A DNA stretch of 64,000 nt from Gnetum montanum (taxonomy: Eukaryota; Streptophyta; Gnetopsida; Gnetales; Gnetaceae), in the NCBI GenBank assembly GCA_015680685.1, contig MNCI01009517.1, positions 31,251 to 95,250 of the forward strand, read 5' to 3'. The notes beneath the pieces are model-generated. The model was not told the DNA's origin. It saw only the letters and a list, made by a program, of their open reading frames with translations, and made no database searches. Of the stretch, positions 42,990 to 55,008 are shown piece after piece (within the stretch, counting starts at the first letter, position 1; the number at the start of each line of letters is the position of its first letter). Made by a program: the position numbers and the translations under genes.

Positions 42990-45900
42990 TGAGAATACCA
43001 AACAATCCAAAAGATAACTAGAAACATCCAACACACTTATTTGCACCTGTCCTAAAACTTTATTCGTGTTAACCCTAAGATTAAATAATTAATAAAGGAA
43101 GAAATAGACAAACTTTTAGAATCTAAAATTATTTATCCCATGAGATACTCAAGTTGGATATCAAACTTAGTGCTAGTTAGAAAATGAATGAGTGAATCAT
43201 GACTATGTATTGATTTTCATAACCTTAATACCTCTTTTATTAAAGATAATTATCCACTTCCTCTTATGGAGAAGCTTTTGCACATCATGAATGATACGGA
43301 AATGTATTTCTTTTTAGATGGATATTTAGGATATAATCAAATTTTAGTAAGTAAGGAGGACCAACATAGGATGATTGATGAGTGGTGAGGTACCCCTACA
43401 CTCAACCATATGAATACGAGTGTTTCACGCACGATCCGGTCGAACTCCGTAGATGGACTAGTTGTGGCACCTAGACAGTTATCCTTAGGTTGCAGTTCGT
43501 TGTCTTCCCACCTAGACTAGCATTATAATTTTCACATATGGTTTAGTCCAGAGTGAGGTGTATGATGTGATTCCTAATCTAACACTACTCCTAAAGGCAA
43601 TGGAAAGTAATATTAACTAAGCTAAGCTAGGAGAGAAAAGGTAAATGAATCTAATCTAGCCTAAGTGCGATGAGCATCCATTCCTTGATCATCCGTACAC
43701 ATCTTGGACTTTGTGCATGACTACCACTAGGATTACCAAGCACAGATCATAGGTACGCCACTGGGTTACCAAGTAAACACACTTAAATGCTCATAATCAA
43801 GTCGCACTCATTCTGCGTTACTAAGAGATAAGGGTGAGAGAGACTAATTAGGAAAGCAGTAAATAATAATTAAATAAATAAATAAATAACAAAGTGAATG
43901 CTGCAATGATGAAGTAATCTCGATCTTTATTTCTGATCATGTGCACATCCAAGTACATCACACTAGAATAAAGGTGTCGTACAATTACAATCATCACACT
44001 GTAGGCATACACAGGAAAAATAATCTATCTCTGGAGGGATCAAACTACCAGAGCTTCGCTACACTCTAACTCTATGCTTCCTAAATGAGGCAGAAGGCCC
44101 TCTTATTTATAGGCTGGGATAGGCGGCTGCGTAAATAGGGCCACGTCGACATAGGAAGGCTGCGTCGACGGGGCTACGTCGACGCAGCCACATATACGGG
44201 GCCGCGTGAACGCAGCCGTGTATATGGGGCCCCGTATACATGGCCTAGTCGATGCATCGACTATATAGCACTTCATCAATGATCTTTACTACAAAATGAG
44301 AAACTTTTCAATCTTCTAAGATGTCCTTTAGTCTTATAAATGCTAGTTCTACTTTTCAAAGGGATATGAATAAAGCCTTTGAGGGATTAATTAAGAAACT
44401 TATTATTATTTATCCATATGATTTAACTATTTTCTCTAAAGATTAGGGTACATACATTAGGAACCTTAGAAATATTTTCATAAGCTGTAGACAATTTGGT
44501 ATGACTTTGAATGCCAAGAAATCCATTTTTTGTATTGAAAGCGGTAAATTTCTTGGTCATATAGTGACTAAAGAAGGAATTATTATTGATACCAAATGAG
44601 AAAATGCTATTTTAAAGGTACCTTATCCTTTATTTAAAATCAATTTAAAGATTTTTTTGGGAAAATTAATTTTGTTAGATGACTTATCCCTATTTATGCT
44701 GAAGTAGTTAGACCATTAAATAAGATGCTTAAAAAAGATAGTGATATGCATTTGATAGAAGAAAGAAAAAAAATCTTTTCTTGCTATTAAAGAAGACATT
44801 ATAGATGCTCCAATTTTAGCTTCTCCTTGGTATGAAAATGATTTTCTTTTAGATGATTTTTCTAGTGATGTCACTCTTGCCAACATCTTAATTCAAGATA
44901 TCATTAATCAAGGCAAAACACCTATATTTTTCATGTTCACATCCTTGAAATATGAGGAATTAAAATATTCATCTATAGAAAAAAAATCATATGCTATGAT
45001 TAAAGCTCTAAATAAATTTTTCTACTATTTCTTAAACATGAAGGTTTTTTTTATTGTCCCTGATTCAGCCATCATTTCATTAGTCAAATTAAAAGATCCT
45101 AGGAAAAAACATGCTAAATGGATTATGGAATTACAAGAGTTTGATATTTAATGGAAAATATCCAAGTTAGTTATAGGAACTCGTCTTGCCAAGCTCATAG
45201 CTAAAGCCTCAACTTTAGAAAAACATGACACACTTAAAGATCAAGAGTCTATAACACTTAACATACTATCTATTAATGAGGAGAATGATATCTTATTTAC
45301 TCCTAATCAATTACATGATTCATGGTATGGAGATATTAAGTTTTATTTAATTTTTCATTGTTATCCCTTAGACATACCTAGATATAAAAGAAATATTTTA
45401 TTATCTAAATGTTCTAAGTTTACTTTAATTAGAGATGAGTTGTTTAGGAAAACTTCCAAGGAATATCTCTTAAAATTTTAGACCAAGAATAAGCTAATGA
45501 TACTTCTAAGACAACTATATGAGAAAGGACATATTGGTTATCACTCGTTAATCCATAAAATTATAAGGGCAAGTTACTATTGGTCCACTATGATTAATGA
45601 TGCTTACAATCTAGTTAGAAATTATGTACAATGTCAAATATTTAAAGGGAAAGATTCCAAAGGCTAAGCTTCTTTATGACCTATAATAGAAACTAGACCA
45701 TTTGCACAACAGGCTTTAGATTTTATATAAGTGATTAATCCATTATCAACAACTTAATATAAGTTTAACTTAATGACTATTGATTATTGCACACATTGAT
45801 TAAAAGTAAAAGAAACTAAAACTATAACATCTCATGAAGTTATTTGATTTTTAGAAAATGACATATTTTTTAGGTATGAAAGCCCTTATGCCTTAATAAT

Positions 45901-46569
45901 CAATAATGGACTTGCTTTCATACCCATAGGATTTGCAAATTAGGTTAGGGAACATAATATTATTTTCAAAGTTGTCACTAACTATTATACCCAAAGCAAA
46001 GCTATCCAATAAAATTATATTATATCGAATTAAGAAGTGGTACCTTAAAATTCACAAACATGGCATGAATAATTAAAATGGGTAGCATGAGCTCATAGAA
46101 TTTGTTATAAAGAATCAATCAAAACTACACCATACAATCTAGTATATGGACAAGAACCAATTTTATCAATAAATTTGCAGATTCCAATATATTAGTTTTT
46201 TTTAGATTATTTAACAACTAATGAACATTTAATTTCATGTACATATAACATTTGTAATTTATAACTTAAGAGGGTAAAAGCAGTTGAAAGCTTATTTAAT
46301 CATCAACAAACTATTAAAAGCTGGTTTGATAAGAAATATGTAGCTAAATTTTTTAAGTAGGTGATCTAGTTCTTAAAAGAGATAGAGCATCTAGTTAAAC
46401 AGGTCCACAGAATAAGTTTTCTTCTATGTGGTCAGTCCCATATCAAGTCATAAATGTCATTGGCCCTAATGTTTACAAAGTTGCTAATTTGCAAGGAAAC
46501 AAATTATATATAAACTTTAATGCATTTTATTTAAAAAAATTTATTGAGGTGCCCCTCATGGACACTTAG
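42990..46569 (+). pseudogene. E5 pol: RT, RNase H and integrase, interrupted by solo LTR E4
   Basis: RT starts with EEIDKLLESKIIYPMRYSSW, CIDFHNLNTSFIKDNYPLPL and FFLDGYLGYNQILVSKEDQ. The LTR at 43376-44278 interrupts it, and it resumes with SLINASSTFQRDMNKAFEGL. The active-site box is corrupted to YPYDLTIFSKD. RNase H (FTSLKYEELKYSSIEKKSYA) and a 72-codon open stretch follow. Integrase shows GHIGYHSLIHKIIRASYYWS, YVQCQIFK, LMTIDYCTH, YALIINNGLAFI and NLVYGQEPILSINLQIP, ending near 46569. Many stops. The domain order RT-RH-IN without a second RNase H differs from E0. Confidence 0.85.
43376..44278 (-). mobile_element. E4: solo LTR (903 bp) in E5 RT, target duplication ATGAT
   Basis: TGATGAGTGGTGAGGTACCC at the left and CACTTCATCA at the right are family termini in minus orientation. 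ATGAT occurs on both sides (43371-43375 and 44279-44283). The body matches the E3 LTR, but U3 differs: instead of GATATCGC it has GTCGACGCAGCC, GTATATGGGGCC and CGATGCATCG palindromes. CTATAAATAAGA lies at 44112-44101. A solo LTR arises by recombination between the two LTRs of a full element. Confidence 0.92.
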
Positions 46570-48001
46570 TAGATCCTTAGTTGCATGTTTTCTTCTCATT
46601 TTTCATGCATTTCATTTGTATATAGTTGCATTTGCATATTTTCTTTTTCACCATATTCTCATACATGTTAAGTCTATCATCATTTTTCCATTATCATAAT
46701 GGTTTTGGTTTGATCTATTTGTACGTTTTCTCTAATTTTAATAATCACTATGATCTTTAAGTAGCTAGGCATTGGGTCAACATAACATCATTTAATGATA
46801 ATACAATTAAAGTATTTTATATATTACTCATGTTATATCATATTACCGTTGCTTAAAAATCTCATTTACATGACATATTTCAATAATTTTATGATTCTTC
46901 CTAGTCTTTTTCAAAGTATTGGCTTTATTAGTTATGTTGGATTATGAAGAATGGAATTTATGATAAATTATCATGTTCTTACCATGGTCATGTGAATGTA
47001 GAACATGTAAAGTTGGAAAATGTTTAGCCATAATCACTAGGTAAATTTAGAATTTTTTTTAAAAATCTTTTTCAACAGCCCTAGACCTCAAGTGTGATGA
47101 TCTATGACTATCCTGTGAGCAACAAGGTAAAGTGTGTTCCTCTTTACTTGAGAATCGTTAGTCACCTAGGTGACCTACCATCATGTTGTCTAGTTTATAA
47201 TTAAAGGCGCATGTAGGAGAATTAAATTGCACTATAGGGAAATTTCTCAAAAGGACCCTTTCATTGGTAGTGTAGCTAATTGGCTAGACTCATGTTGGAA
47301 TTCCTACCTTAAGAATGAAGTGCACTATGAGCAAATGTTTTTCCAAAAAAGAGGGGTCTAGCAACAAGCCTCACCCTATCCTTTCATCTCCTTTGATTCA
47401 TTTCCAAAAATATAAAAAGAAAAATAATAATAATCCTCTCATACATTTTCCTAATTTTCCTCTATTTATCTTGTTTTCACTTACCCTTTTTTTCATTACC
47501 CCATTCTATTTTCCCCTATTATATAAAAAATACCTAAGGAAAAATCCAAAAGTTATGGTTAGCCATGATCTAAAGGAAGCATATTCTCTTCATCAAGTTT
47601 AGTATAAATCTCATTTTCAAATGTGTCCTCTGTACTAATGAATTTTACCTTTGAAATTATTGGGAATGAAGTCTTAATTGTAAATTATTATAGAGAGAGA
47701 GAGAGAGTTCAAGTTATATTCTATAAAGTTTATGTATTAAATCTTAAGTAAAACAAGGTGGTGTGAAAGGGTGGTCCATGTTTAGTACTTTTTGATTATG
47801 TGATTATTTTAATTATGATTAAAAAACTAACTTCTACTTGTAAGTTTCAATTCATGTGATGATTTTATGATCATTTTCTTGCATTTTCTTGCATTTTAAA
47901 ATTTTTTTATTGTTTTTGCTATTTTTTTCACTTACATGTAACTCAAGCTCAAGGGCTAAATATTAATATCAACATTCCCATGCTAGCATAGGGCCATTAA
48001 T
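46570..48001 (+). other. E5 3' non-coding region
   Basis: A thymine-rich stretch follows integrase (46590-46740), as in the relatives. A (GA)n run lies at 47691-47706. An open frame at 47315-47602 (95 codons, lysine- and phenylalanine-rich) has no recognisable homologue. The hairpin box and ORF3 of E2/E3 were not found, so they are lost or were never present. Confidence 0.5.
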
Positions 48002-48887
48002 TGATAAGTTCAACCACCATGATATAGTTTCATGATTTCATGGTCACCACCTCTATTTGAAATAAATTGCATGATACATAGGGATGCATTTGAGAAACAT
48101 TACTCAACATTGATGGATCATTAGTTGGCCCCATTGATGTAGTGTCTATTTTCACCTATAAATACATGTGATCACATCATTGGCATTCTTTGATTAATAG
48201 AGTAGCTGAACTCTTGCGGTTTTATTCTGTAGTTTTCGAGAATAGTTAGTGACTGCCCATAATGTGGATTTGAGTCAATTGTATGATGTCTTATTCAAGT
48301 GGCAATGTATCTAGACACATTTCATGAATGACAATAAGATCAAGATTGATTCTTATTCATTGCAACAATTTGACTTAGATTAAATTTACTTTCCATGTAA
48401 TTTATGTTTCATGTACTTAGTTAATATCTACGTTTTCATGCATATTAATGAATTAGCGGAATGAGCATGACCAGTTTAGTTTAGAGCGTAGACACATATT
48501 CACTTGGTAATCCCAGTTTTCCCAATAGCATAGTGCTTAGTAATCACAGTAATGAATATGTGGGTTCAGAATGTGTACAATAAGCTAGGACTAAACACTC
48601 ATTGCCTGTAGGCTAGTTTAGACTTTATATTTAGGTTGTTAATTAGATTAAGTAATTAATTTCTTTATTATCGTTAGGAGTAGCATAAGGTTGAAACAAC
48701 ATCAAGAATCATATGCCTCACGCTAGACTAAACCATATGTGACAAAGTTACCACTAGTCCAAGTGGGAAGACAACAAACTGCAATCAAGGCATAACGATC
48801 TAGATGCCACAACTAGTCCCATCCACAAAATTTGATCGGATCATGCATGAATGCTTGTGATGCGTAGGGGTACACCACCACTCATCA
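48002..48887 (+). repeat. E5 right LTR
   Basis: The end ACACCACCACTCATCA and inner words (CTATAAATACATG at 48156, GGAATGAGCATGACC, CACTTGGTAATCCC, GACTAAACCATATGTGACAAAG) match the E3 LTR. The start is uncertain: TGATAAG at 48002 gives the usual length, TGATGGATC at 48111 is an alternative. Confidence 0.75.
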
Positions 48888-49966
48888 ACCATTTGAGTTA
48901 TTAATTATTCTAGATTACTATTATTATTTAACATTGATTTTCAATGTCACTTTCCCTACAAATTCATCCACACATTATTAATGGTAAATTCAAATTGTAT
49001 TTTAGTTATCCTTGGTTTTTATGTGACTAGAATAAAATATCAAAGAGCCCAAGTTGGCCTAAGTTAAAAGGCGAAAGTTTGGCCTATATTTTTACATATT
49101 ACTTAGATTGTTATGCTTGAGTTTTAGCTTCCATCACTTACAAATTTTAAAGCCCATGTCCGTAGCTCAGAAATTCCTAACATTCAGTTTAACGACCTCC
49201 TTGTCATAATCTTCATGCCGAAATTGCAGGATTTGTCGCGAATGTGTCATTTTGGGAAATTAATATTAGCAACTTCTTTTTTCACCCACTGTTTCAGCAC
49301 ATGCACCGCGCTGCAGGCTGCATGCTGGATTTTCAACATCGGTCTTGCCTAGATTTTTGGTAACACTCTGGGTAGCGTTGGTAGGAAAGATGAGAGTAAT
49401 GCATGGGAATGGGTTGTTACCATTAGACCATCCCTGTGTTATTCTATTACAATTTTTGTAGGGTTGCATGCAAGGTTTTCTGATGCATCCCAAACAAAAT
49501 GTCTAGGCCTACTGTTTGCTACGTGTTGCAAGTTCTTCAAGGAGTAAGTGTAATCCTGGCACTGCCATTTGTCATGCCAACGATATTCATAGGCTTACAA
49601 TGACAAAAGGCATTCGTAGGCAAGCTCTACTTGGCATAGCAACGATGTAAGTAGATGAGGAGCAGATGTCCCAAGTTTGCAATTTGGTTCTTGTTTCCGG
49701 ATCATAGACTGCATTGCACTCTCTATTCTGCGGGACTGTTACACTTTTCTGTGGGACAAGTCAATGTACATGGCTTCACTCTTCCAAGGGTCTGTATTCA
49801 TTTTTATGCATCGAAACCCTATTGCATATCGGATCCTTCTGTCATTTTTGCTTTCCTATGGGTAGTTCAGAAGTCCAGAAGAAAGAAAGTTTAAGGTTTG
49901 TTAACATTTTGGTTGAAACTGCTAATTCTCTTTTATTAAAACAAAGCTTTTGTTCATTTGTGTGCA
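48888..49966. other. No gene recognised
   Basis: Ordinary composition; open frames of 60-90 codons on both strands (for instance 49655-49894 plus and 49493-49266 minus) do not resemble known proteins. The right part could contain introns of the exon relic that follows. Confidence 0.4.
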
Positions 49967-50424
49967 GGATACAGCAGGAAGGAGGATGTTAAGGGACTAG
50001 TCCATGTGAACAGTTTGGTAAAACTAGACTCCAAAAGCAGAGACAATAGGTAGTAGAAGAAGTAGCACAAAAAGGAGTAGAGCAGGGAGAACAAGGGGGA
50101 GTTGGCAGTTCTTCATCTATCCAGTTTTCTCTGCCTAAAAATATTGATGTACACAACTCGGAGCTGTTATTGAACCCTGATAAAGCTAAAGTTTCATCTT
50201 TTGATATTCCTTTCCTTTCTCTTGGTTTTTTTGATCAATTTGAAGAAAAAGACTTAAACTACGAATTGTATCTCAATAAACAGTTTGTCTCTAGCTTATC
50301 GGTGGCGGTCCAGTAGTCGTAGCATAAGGATTTGTTAGAGAAAGTTTACCGATTGGAAGTTTGTGCAGGTAGGGTTGTACAAGTAGCAATTCCTTATGGA
50401 TAACATTTGAAGCTCTATTCAGAG
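49967..50424 (+). pseudogene. Exon relic of an unidentified gene
   Basis: A convincing acceptor (TTGTTCATTTGTGTGCAG) opens a frame of about 150 codons ending at a donor (ATTCAGAG/GTAATT). It includes VVEEVAQKGVEQGEQGG, FDIPFLSLGFFDQFEEKDLN and KVYRLEVCAGRVVQVAIPYG. The stops inside are TAG or TAA at plausible Gln positions, for example Gln-rich QRQ-stop-VVEE. I do not recognise the protein. It may be a host gene fragment captured or left behind between elements. Confidence 0.4.
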
Positions 50425-50788
50425 GTAATTGATCCCTACTTGATTTGTCTTTTTCTTTATTATTAATGTGTGTGGTTTTGAAGATTGTTCCTAAGAAGCA
50501 CCATTGGCTGTTACATAACTTTAATGAGAATTGATATTTTTCGTTTATTTACATTATCATTCTATTGTCTACTACCTTAATATATTTTATTCGCTACTGG
50601 TATTGAAGTTTCTTACCATATGAATCTATTTATGTTACATCCCAATTTATTTTCAATTTGCTCATATCTATGAAATGTTTACTTTTGTGTATTAATTATA
50701 CTTTTGTGTATTAATTATAACAAAGTCATAATATTAAAAGTTAAACACCACATTATCCTTATTAACTCAAACAATTCTTCGATTTTTG

Positions 50789-50875
50789 TACCCATATAAG
50801 ATACATCGTAGGTGATAGTCTCTTAAAACAAGTTTTCAAAGAGCATTGTTGTATGATCAAAATCCACACATCAAC
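50789..50875 (+). repeat. Direct repeat, left copy (GATAGTCTCTTAAAACAAGT)
   Basis: TACCCATA, GATAGTCTCTTAAAACAAG, TTTTCA and CATCAAC occur in the same order at 52120-52203 with GATAGTCTCTTAAAACGAG. The copies are about 1.33 kb apart and diverged. They could be long-terminal or flanking repeats of an unrecognised element that contains the promoter-like cluster at 51130-51345. Confidence 0.5.
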
Positions 50876-51129
50876 AATTATTAGTATAATATCACATACC
50901 AAGATGACTACCATAATTCATAGAGAGGAACAAACACCAAGATTATTAGTATAATGTTGACATAGTTTACTTATCAAGGTGTTGAGGCCAACCTCACCCA
51001 TGCTAGGCATAGGGCCTTGTTTGAACAAGTTTTGTATTTTAAAAAAATAAAAAAAAAGAATAAAAAAAATAAATAAATAAAAAATTTAAAAATAGAGCAC
51101 CATGAGCTTGCATATGGCCATTGTCCATG

Positions 51130-51345
51130 TGCTAGTGGGCTTTGTTGGCCCATAAACAACATATTTTTAAAAATAGTTGAACAAGCATATAGTCGAACAT
51201 AACTCATGATCCATGATGATGATCTTGTTTTGTTTTTTTCTTTTTTTCAGTAGCGATATGAGAAAAAGAAAAAAAATAATACATGGCAAAGGCAGCTGGT
51301 GGTTTAGGGTTAGGGTTTTCTCCCGCAGGGCCGCTATAAAGAGGG
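51130..51345 (+). promoter_or_regulatory. Promoter-like cluster: site II words, telo-box, TATA
   Basis: GTGGGCTTTGTTGGCCCATA (51135-51154) holds two site II words (TGGGCY) in opposite orientation. GTTTAGGGTTAGGGTTTT (51302-51319) is a doubled telo-box, and GCTATAAAGAGGG (51332-51344) a TATA box. In plants this combination is typical of promoters of translation and cell-cycle genes. No long ORF follows: the first ATGs give 19 codons (MSITSRCFILFF) or 65 codons. It may be a promoter left without its gene, or serve a non-coding RNA. Confidence 0.4.
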
Positions 51346-52119
51346 AGGAAGCCAAAGTTTAGGAAGGGAAGGCGGAAGTCTCTCAGGGACAATAGTCTCT
51401 CTCTGCCTTGTAGAAAAGGGCTAGAATTGGCAACAGGGCTGGTGGCCAATCTTTCACCAATCTTTCTTTTTGAAACGCGTAGTGGCTAATAGCGCATGTC
51501 CATCACCAGCCGTTGTTTTATTTTGTTCTTCTGTGTTTGCCTCTTGTTGCTGTGAGCAACACACATATGATAGCAACGCACGTGATGGACAGCTGCAACC
51601 ACACCCGCATCTCAGCGACATACAACAATATCAAAAACGTTTGGCATTTTTAATTACAAATATTTAATATTTTCAACATTTCCAAACATGTTACCAATAC
51701 ATTGTGTTGTATATCACTTTATGCACTAATTTTAAACGGTTTTTTTAATGCTTAAACTTTCATTGTTTTATAATTCGAAGCAGCAGCATTCCTTTGTTTT
51801 TTTTTTCTCTTTCAGATCCACGAATCTTTAATTGGAAACTCCCTATGATCCCTGTTGCATTGTTTTGTTTCGTTGCGTTGCCCTTATAAGTATAGTTTTC
51901 TTGTCTGCATTTGCAGCACAGTAGTAAGTATAAGTTTATGCTTACGTGCAATCTGCTTGTTAAAATTCTGCGTCTACTGCCAACGATGTGCCCTTTTCTG
52001 ATGTAGTTTAAATTGTATAAGCATTTTAATTCCAGATTACTTTGAAATAGTTAAACTTCATTATTATTATTATTATTATCACATGGCCCTTTCCAGCTGA
52101 GACTATTCCTGGGTTTCCA

Positions 52120-52203
52120 TACCCATACAGGAGGCGCCCTAGGCGATAGTCTCTTAAAACGAGTTTTCACAGGTGTTTGCGTGTCCAAAATTTAAGCATC
52201 AAC
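52120..52203 (+). repeat. Direct repeat, right copy
   Basis: Partner of 50789-50875. The preceding (ATT)n run at 52062-52078 and the following AT-rich low-complexity stretch to 52590 show no gene. Confidence 0.5.
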
Positions 52204-52596
52204 ACCTTTTTGACATTAGAAGGAGGGCAGTTTCTCAACCTTTTCTTTATTTTCCTTTTATGTTTCTTTTTTTTTTAGAAAAAAAATTATTATCATTTTT
52301 TTATTGTTTGTTGTATTTTTGCCTCCTTATTTTCAGTTTTATTACTCTATTTTATTTTCATTTTCAAATCTCCAATTTATATTCTAGCAATCCTTTTTAA
52401 TTTTTTTTTCTGAAATTTAGTTGAGGTGATTTAAATTATTTTACTTTTAAATTTACTTTTTTAAATTTTGCAATTTCAATTTTACTTTTAAAAATTTTTT
52501 AAAAATAAAAAATATAGCATTCAAATGTTTTTTTTTTCATTTTCTTTAATTTTCACAGTTTATTAGCATTTTACATTTCCTGTTATTTTTCATTTT

Positions 52597-53770
52597 ATGA
52601 GTGACTTTTCTTACAACACATGTCAACAAAAAACTCATACTCCTACCCTTAGTCAACCAAGTACTCGTCAATTTACTTTGAGAAAACAACGAGCTTCACT
52701 TTTTCCAAGTTCAATTCCTAAAAAACCTCAGACTAAGATGACAGCTCATCAACCCTCGGAACCCTTTTAACTTTCATAATTACCATGACATACCAAAATC
52801 CTTTCAAAACATAAACCTGTTCTTCGATCCTATAACCCCTACGAATGATGACCGCCAACACATACAATGTTTTGAAACCTTACTAGGGATCCACAACATT
52901 ATACATATTGATGTGGCATGTAGGGTGTTTGTAACAACATTTAAGACCAAAGAAACCCAATGGTTCTTAATGTTTCCTGATGCCTCTATTAACACCTGGA
53001 AAGAATTCAAAAACAAGTTTTTGAATCAATTTGACAAATTTCCAAGCCTTGCTATTACATCAAGCAACTTTACCAGCCTAAGAAGGCTACTTAGGAAAAA
53101 TGTTAGGGATTATAACCTTAGATTCCTTCATCAACTTGCCTATGTGCCAAATGAGATGCGACCACAACCAAATGGTATCCTCAACTTCTATCTCTCTACC
53201 ATCAATCCATTCTTCGCTTATGCCATTAAATCTTATCCCAACATAATAGAAATACAAAGTGCAATGTCAAAAGCTGTGGAATTAGAGTAAATAACCCTTA
53301 TGAACAGCATCCAAACCCAATTTGGGATGATAAGTGTTAGTAACCCTATGCAACCAAACCCACTCCTACCAACTTTTCAAACATCTAATGTCATGCCTCA
53401 AGCTATTTCTCTCTTTCAATCAACTCAACCTTTAAGTAATTACTCACAAGGCTCCATGTCCTCTTCATTCTTACCATCCAACACTGATTTGAATGATGAC
53501 CAATCAAAAGCCTTGATTCAATCCATTATCAACCCAAACGGGACATCATATTCTGTTGAACCACCAACCCAAACTCAAAATCAGATGACCCAAATACTCA
53601 CTTTACTACAAAAACTATCTAATGAAGTGTTGAACTAAAGAGAAACAATAACAAAAGCCCTATACAACCAGAAAAACCAAGTGCATCAATCAACGATGAT
53701 TATTGTCATCTTCATAATACGAGGAAACATTTTGAAAAGACTTGTCCTCAATTCAGATCCATGATCTACA
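52597..53770 (+). pseudogene. Ty3/gypsy gag relic, different lineage from E1-E6
   Basis: ATG at 52597 (MSDFSYNTCQQKTHTPTLSQ). A one-base shift near 52768 leads into FDPITPTNDDRQHIQCFETL, the gag core ETQWFLMFPDASINTWKEFK and LRRLLRKNVRDYNLRFLHQL (open 52913-53290). A TAA after VELE is followed by an open Gln/Ser/Thr-rich stretch to 53638, then in another frame the zinc finger YCHLHNTRKHFEKTCPQF. The finger and DASINTW box are typical of retrotransposon gag proteins of plants. It is cut off by the LINE; no pol follows. Confidence 0.75.
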
Positions 53771-53949
53771 AGATCCGTGATCTGTGAAAACCCCAAGATC
53801 TAAAATAATTAATCTGGGATCTACAAGATCAGGTTAGACTTGTTCCAAGCTCAGGATCTAGAGAATCAATTTGGGGCTATGGCTGGGTGTTTGTGTGTTT
53901 GTGTTGTCGCTGTGAAGAGGCTAAGTTTGTTTCGTGGGTAAGCTTGTCA

Positions 53950-54826
53950 GAATGGCAGATTCATCAGCTTGTACTCTTCCTCACGAACTTCTTCTACCTC
54001 ATCTTCAATTAATTTCCTTTTACCTATAATATTTTTGAAGTAGTTTCTAAAGATTTTGCAACTACCTTTATTTTTTTTCAAATTGTGGGGTTCTTACCAA
54101 GGTCCCCAAGCATAAACACTCAAGTTCAAAGCCTCCTTTAACCCCAAGGCATTCAGGTTTCTCAATACTACGCTCGAAATTTTATTTTGGAAGAACTTTC
54201 CGAAGGCTCTCTCTTTAAAAATTTTTCTAACACCGAATGCAACTTTAATAGCAAGTGCTTGAAGATTTGACTTTAATGTCAACGATCCCACTTTTAATAT
54301 AATTCCTTGTTACATGGAATTGCCCAATCTTTCACTTATCTTCTCATCTGTAGAGAGGGACATTGTGAGCATCCTGGGTCCTATTATTTCCGAGCATTGT
54401 ACAGTGATTAATGAAACTCAAATTCATCATTATTGTATTGAACTGGAAGTCGCTTTTCAGAAGACCTCATTAACCCTTGCTGCTGGTGGAAAACTATTCA
54501 CCCAAAAAGTGGACTATCTTTACTTTCCAAACTCATGTAGCTATTGTCATAGGGTCGAGCATCATATATTGAAGTGCCCCATCCTAGCTAAGAAAAAAAA
54601 ACCTGTAACATCTCAGAAAACCAGTTCCCCAATCACACCATTACGCCCACCCTCAGTATCTTTTAAATTCTACTCTCCTTCCCCAACAGCTCCACAATCC
54701 TCCTCTCAGTCTAGCCCCTCCAAGCCACAAAAACAACAATCAAGTACTCACACCTCCACCCATGTCATCCCCTTTAAGGCAATCATGGACTCAATCTCGG
54801 TGGATGAGTTCATGGTGGGAAGTTGA
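53950..54826 (+). pseudogene. LINE ORF1 (RNA-binding protein with zinc knuckle)
   Basis: The front part is broken: FNPKAFRFLNTTLEILFW and AFRFLNTTLE-like pieces lead through a stop into FNVNDPTFNIIPCYMELPNL. From 54314 it is open for 170 codons: LILGPIISEHC-like core, KVDYLYFPNSC and the knuckle CSYCHRVEHHILKC (CX2CX4HX4C), then a Pro/Ser-rich tail ending VDEFMVGS. This layout is that of plant L1 ORF1 proteins (DUF4283-like domain plus CCHC), which coat the LINE RNA. Confidence 0.7.
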
Positions 54827-55008
54827 AGGAAACGAGTCAAAGATTCCTTTAGTTCTACTCCTCCCTTAAGCTCCTCTCCATTGAATACTTCCATGGCCCT
54901 TATCTCCACCAACAACTCCTTTGCCCTCCTATCAGGAACAATGGAAGTTGATACTTTGACTTCTGAACCTTTCGTTGACCTCTCACCCAAACTACCCCTT
55001 GTTTCTCC

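Larger units (their letters stand above)
40281..48887 (+). mobile_element. E5: old Ty3/gypsy element with gag and full pol traces
   Basis: It has an LTR remnant, primer site, gag, RT, RNase H, integrase, a long 3' non-coding region and a right LTR. It is the only member of the family here with pol, so it shows what the pol-less copies E1, E2 and E3 lost. There is no second RNase H between RNase H and integrase, unlike E0, which places it with Athila-like rather than Tat-like elements. Solo LTR E4 sits in its RT. Confidence 0.85.

Noticed and set aside
49655-49992. Three overlapping plus-strand frames of 62-92 codons
   Set aside because: All three frames are open over the same bases, typical of a locally stop-poor stretch; none shows a recognisable motif.
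50960-51180. Possible SINE on the minus strand (GTTCAAACAAGGCCC and A-rich part)
   Set aside because: No convincing A and B boxes and no target duplication; the A-rich stretch is internal.
52173-52400. Phe-rich 75-codon frame
   Set aside because: Low-complexity AT-rich DNA with long T runs; no homologous pattern.
53762-53840. GATCTACAAGATC repeats as an operator or riboswitch
   Set aside because: Only two loose copies in the presumed LINE 5' region; no support for regulation.
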